A stretch of DNA of 5,852 nucleotides from Campylobacteraceae bacterium (GTDB lineage: Bacteria; Campylobacterota; Campylobacteria; Campylobacterales; Sulfurovaceae). Shown here piece by piece: positions 4,778 to 5,852 of this stretch. The position numbers and the translations under genes are program-made. Under the pieces are notes generated by a model. It was not told where the DNA came from and ran no database searches. It saw only the letters and a list, made by a program, of their open reading frames with translations. The stretch is from assembly GCA_026986355.1 (NCBI GenBank), contig JALSOO010000003.1, forward strand, positions 1 to 5,852, read 5' to 3'. Within the stretch, counting starts at the first letter, position 1. Every line of letters starts with the position of its first letter.

Positions 4778-5852
4778 AAAAACTACTTATGCTACTCACC
4801 ACCCTCACCCTGCTACTAAGTGCCAAAAGTGCCACACTTCAACTCGACACCAAAGGGCATACAGCAATGATTAGAGATATTATCGTTACCAAAAGTGGCG
4901 ATATTATCTCAGCCTCTGATGATAAGACCATTAGGGTTTGGGATAGCACCACAGGAGAAGAGAAGCGAAAGATATTAGGAGAGATTGGAGCAGGAGCAGA
5001 GGGAATGATATTTGCCATTGCTTTAAGTCCTAATGAGAAGTTTTTGGCTGTTGGGGGATTTTTTGGAGATAGTAGTAAAACTTGGGGTAATATTAGAATC
5101 TATAACTACCAAAGAGGCAAACTCCTAAAGGTGCTAAAATCACATAAAAATGTAGTCTTAGATTTAGCCTTTAGTAGCGATGGTAGATATATGATTTCAG
5201 GTTCACATGACACAACAGCTAAAATATGGGATACCAAGAGCTTTAGAGTAGTAGATACCATTGGCTCTCATACCAAGCAAGTTTATGCCGTTAAAATAAT
5301 TAAAAAAAATGGTAAATATTTTGTCCTAACAGCAGGGTATGACAATAGAGTGATACTCTATGATATGCAGAGCAAAAAGGTGGTTAAGAGTGATAAAAAA
5401 GCCTATAAATTAGACTCTTTAGCCACCTCCAAAAAACATATTGCCCTTTCTGGCTATGGCAAGGAGATAGAGATCTATGACTATGCTCTAAATCATATTA
5501 AAACCATCGCTTCAGAGACCTCTCCAAAAGGATTAGCCTACTCTCCTAATGGGGATTTTTTAATAGCAGGAACAGGAGCTTATCCAGATAATGTAAATAT
5601 CTACTCTGTTAAAGAGAAATATAAAAGAGTGAAGAGTTTTAAAAAACATACCAATCTAACCCAAGCAGTAGCCTTTTTAGATAACCATAGAGCCATAAGT
5701 GGTGGTGGTAATAACAATGAGATATATATATGGGATATAGATACCCTAGAGGTAAAAGAGAAGATAGTAGGGGTAGGTAGAAGAGTTTGGAGTGTGGGGC
5801 TTTTGGGAGATAAAATTGCTTGGGGGAATAAATGGACTGGAGATAGTCATTC
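4774..5852 (+). CDS. Exported WD40-repeat beta-propeller protein (3' end beyond window)
   Basis: The frame is open from ATG 4774 to the window edge, giving 359 codons with no stop. It begins with a signal peptide (MKKLLMLLTT..., probable cleavage near Ala17 or Ala20). WD40 repeats follow, each ending in a WD-like dipeptide: about 28-57 (GH ... IRVWD), 75-111 (degenerate, IRIYN), 123-153 (SH ... AKIWD), 165-197 (SH ... VILYD), 210-236 (degenerate, IEIYD), 250-277 (VNIYS) and 291-321 (KH ... IYIWD), with an eighth beginning near 337. The repeat number fits a seven- or eight-bladed propeller, normally a protein-interaction scaffold. WD40 repeats are often fused to or encoded beside bacterial caspase-like proteases. 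AGGAG at 4763-4767 and the ATGA overlap with the preceding gene indicate coupling. Threonine codons differ from the first operon gene (mostly ACC here). Confidence 0.85.
   Translation, partial: MKKLLMLLTTLTLLLSAKSATLQLDTKGHTAMIRDIIVTKSGDIISASDDKTIRVWDSTTGEEKRKILGEIGAGAEGMIFAIALSPNEKFLAVGGFFGDSSKTWGNIRIYNYQRGKLLKVLKSHKNVVLDLAFSSDGRYMISGSHDTTAKIWDTKSFRVVDTIGSHTKQVYAVKIIKKNGKYFVLTAGYDNRVILYDMQSKKVVKSDKKAYKLDSLATSKKHIALSGYGKEIEIYDYALNHIKTIASETSPKGLAYSPNGDFLIAGTGAYPDNVNIYSVKEKYKRVKSFKKHTNLTQAVAFLDNHRAISGGGNNNEIYIWDIDTLEVKEKIVGVGRRVWSVGLLGDKIAWGNKWTGDSH

Noticed and set aside
1..5852. tRNA, rRNA, CRISPR array, insertion sequence or transposase
   Set aside because: No cloverleaf, regular spaced repeats, terminal inverted repeats or transposase reading frame were seen on either strand.

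Overview
The window is AT-rich and gene-dense, with arginine written almost always as AGA, short intergenic gaps and clear AAGGAG-type ribosome binding sites. This composition, together with the gene set, suggests a Campylobacterota bacterium of the Sulfurovum/Sulfurimonas kind. That is an inference from style; no marker gene is present.

Layout. Positions 1-37 hold the last codons of a gene that overlaps, by ATGA, a small membrane anti-sigma factor with an HxxxCxxC zinc motif (34-438). The upstream gene is therefore probably its ECF sigma factor. The anti-sigma gene is followed by a start codon with a good Shine-Dalgarno that leads only into an 18-codon stub (438-494). Next comes a convergent ribbon-helix-helix antitoxin-like gene (468-689, minus strand) with no toxin. 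It has a consensus sigma-70 promoter (718-746) and a palindromic probable operator (703-718). A 142-base intergenic region (690-831) carries these elements, a hairpin with A8, G6 and T6 runs, and a possible promoter for the rightward genes.

From 832 to the window end runs a tight rightward operon of five exported proteins: a DUF4384 protein (832-1542), a secreted caspase-like (orthocaspase) protease with a C-terminal DUF4384 (1567-2934), a DUF4384 lipoprotein (2948-3499), a divergent DUF3160-like protein (3509-4777) and a WD40 beta-propeller (4774 to beyond 5852). Gaps are 24, 13 and 9 bases, then an ATGA overlap.

Working model (inference): an ECF sigma/anti-sigma switch beside an envelope protease module. 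The caspase appears catalytically intact (His102, Cys158, basic-P1 Asp156). It is exported, and it is surrounded by three proteins or domains sharing DUF4384, plus WD40 and DUF3160 proteins that could act as scaffolds or substrates. The periplasmic tail of the anti-sigma factor is a possible substrate, which would make this a proteolytic envelope-signalling circuit. The antitoxin cassette appears to have landed between the regulator pair and the effector genes.
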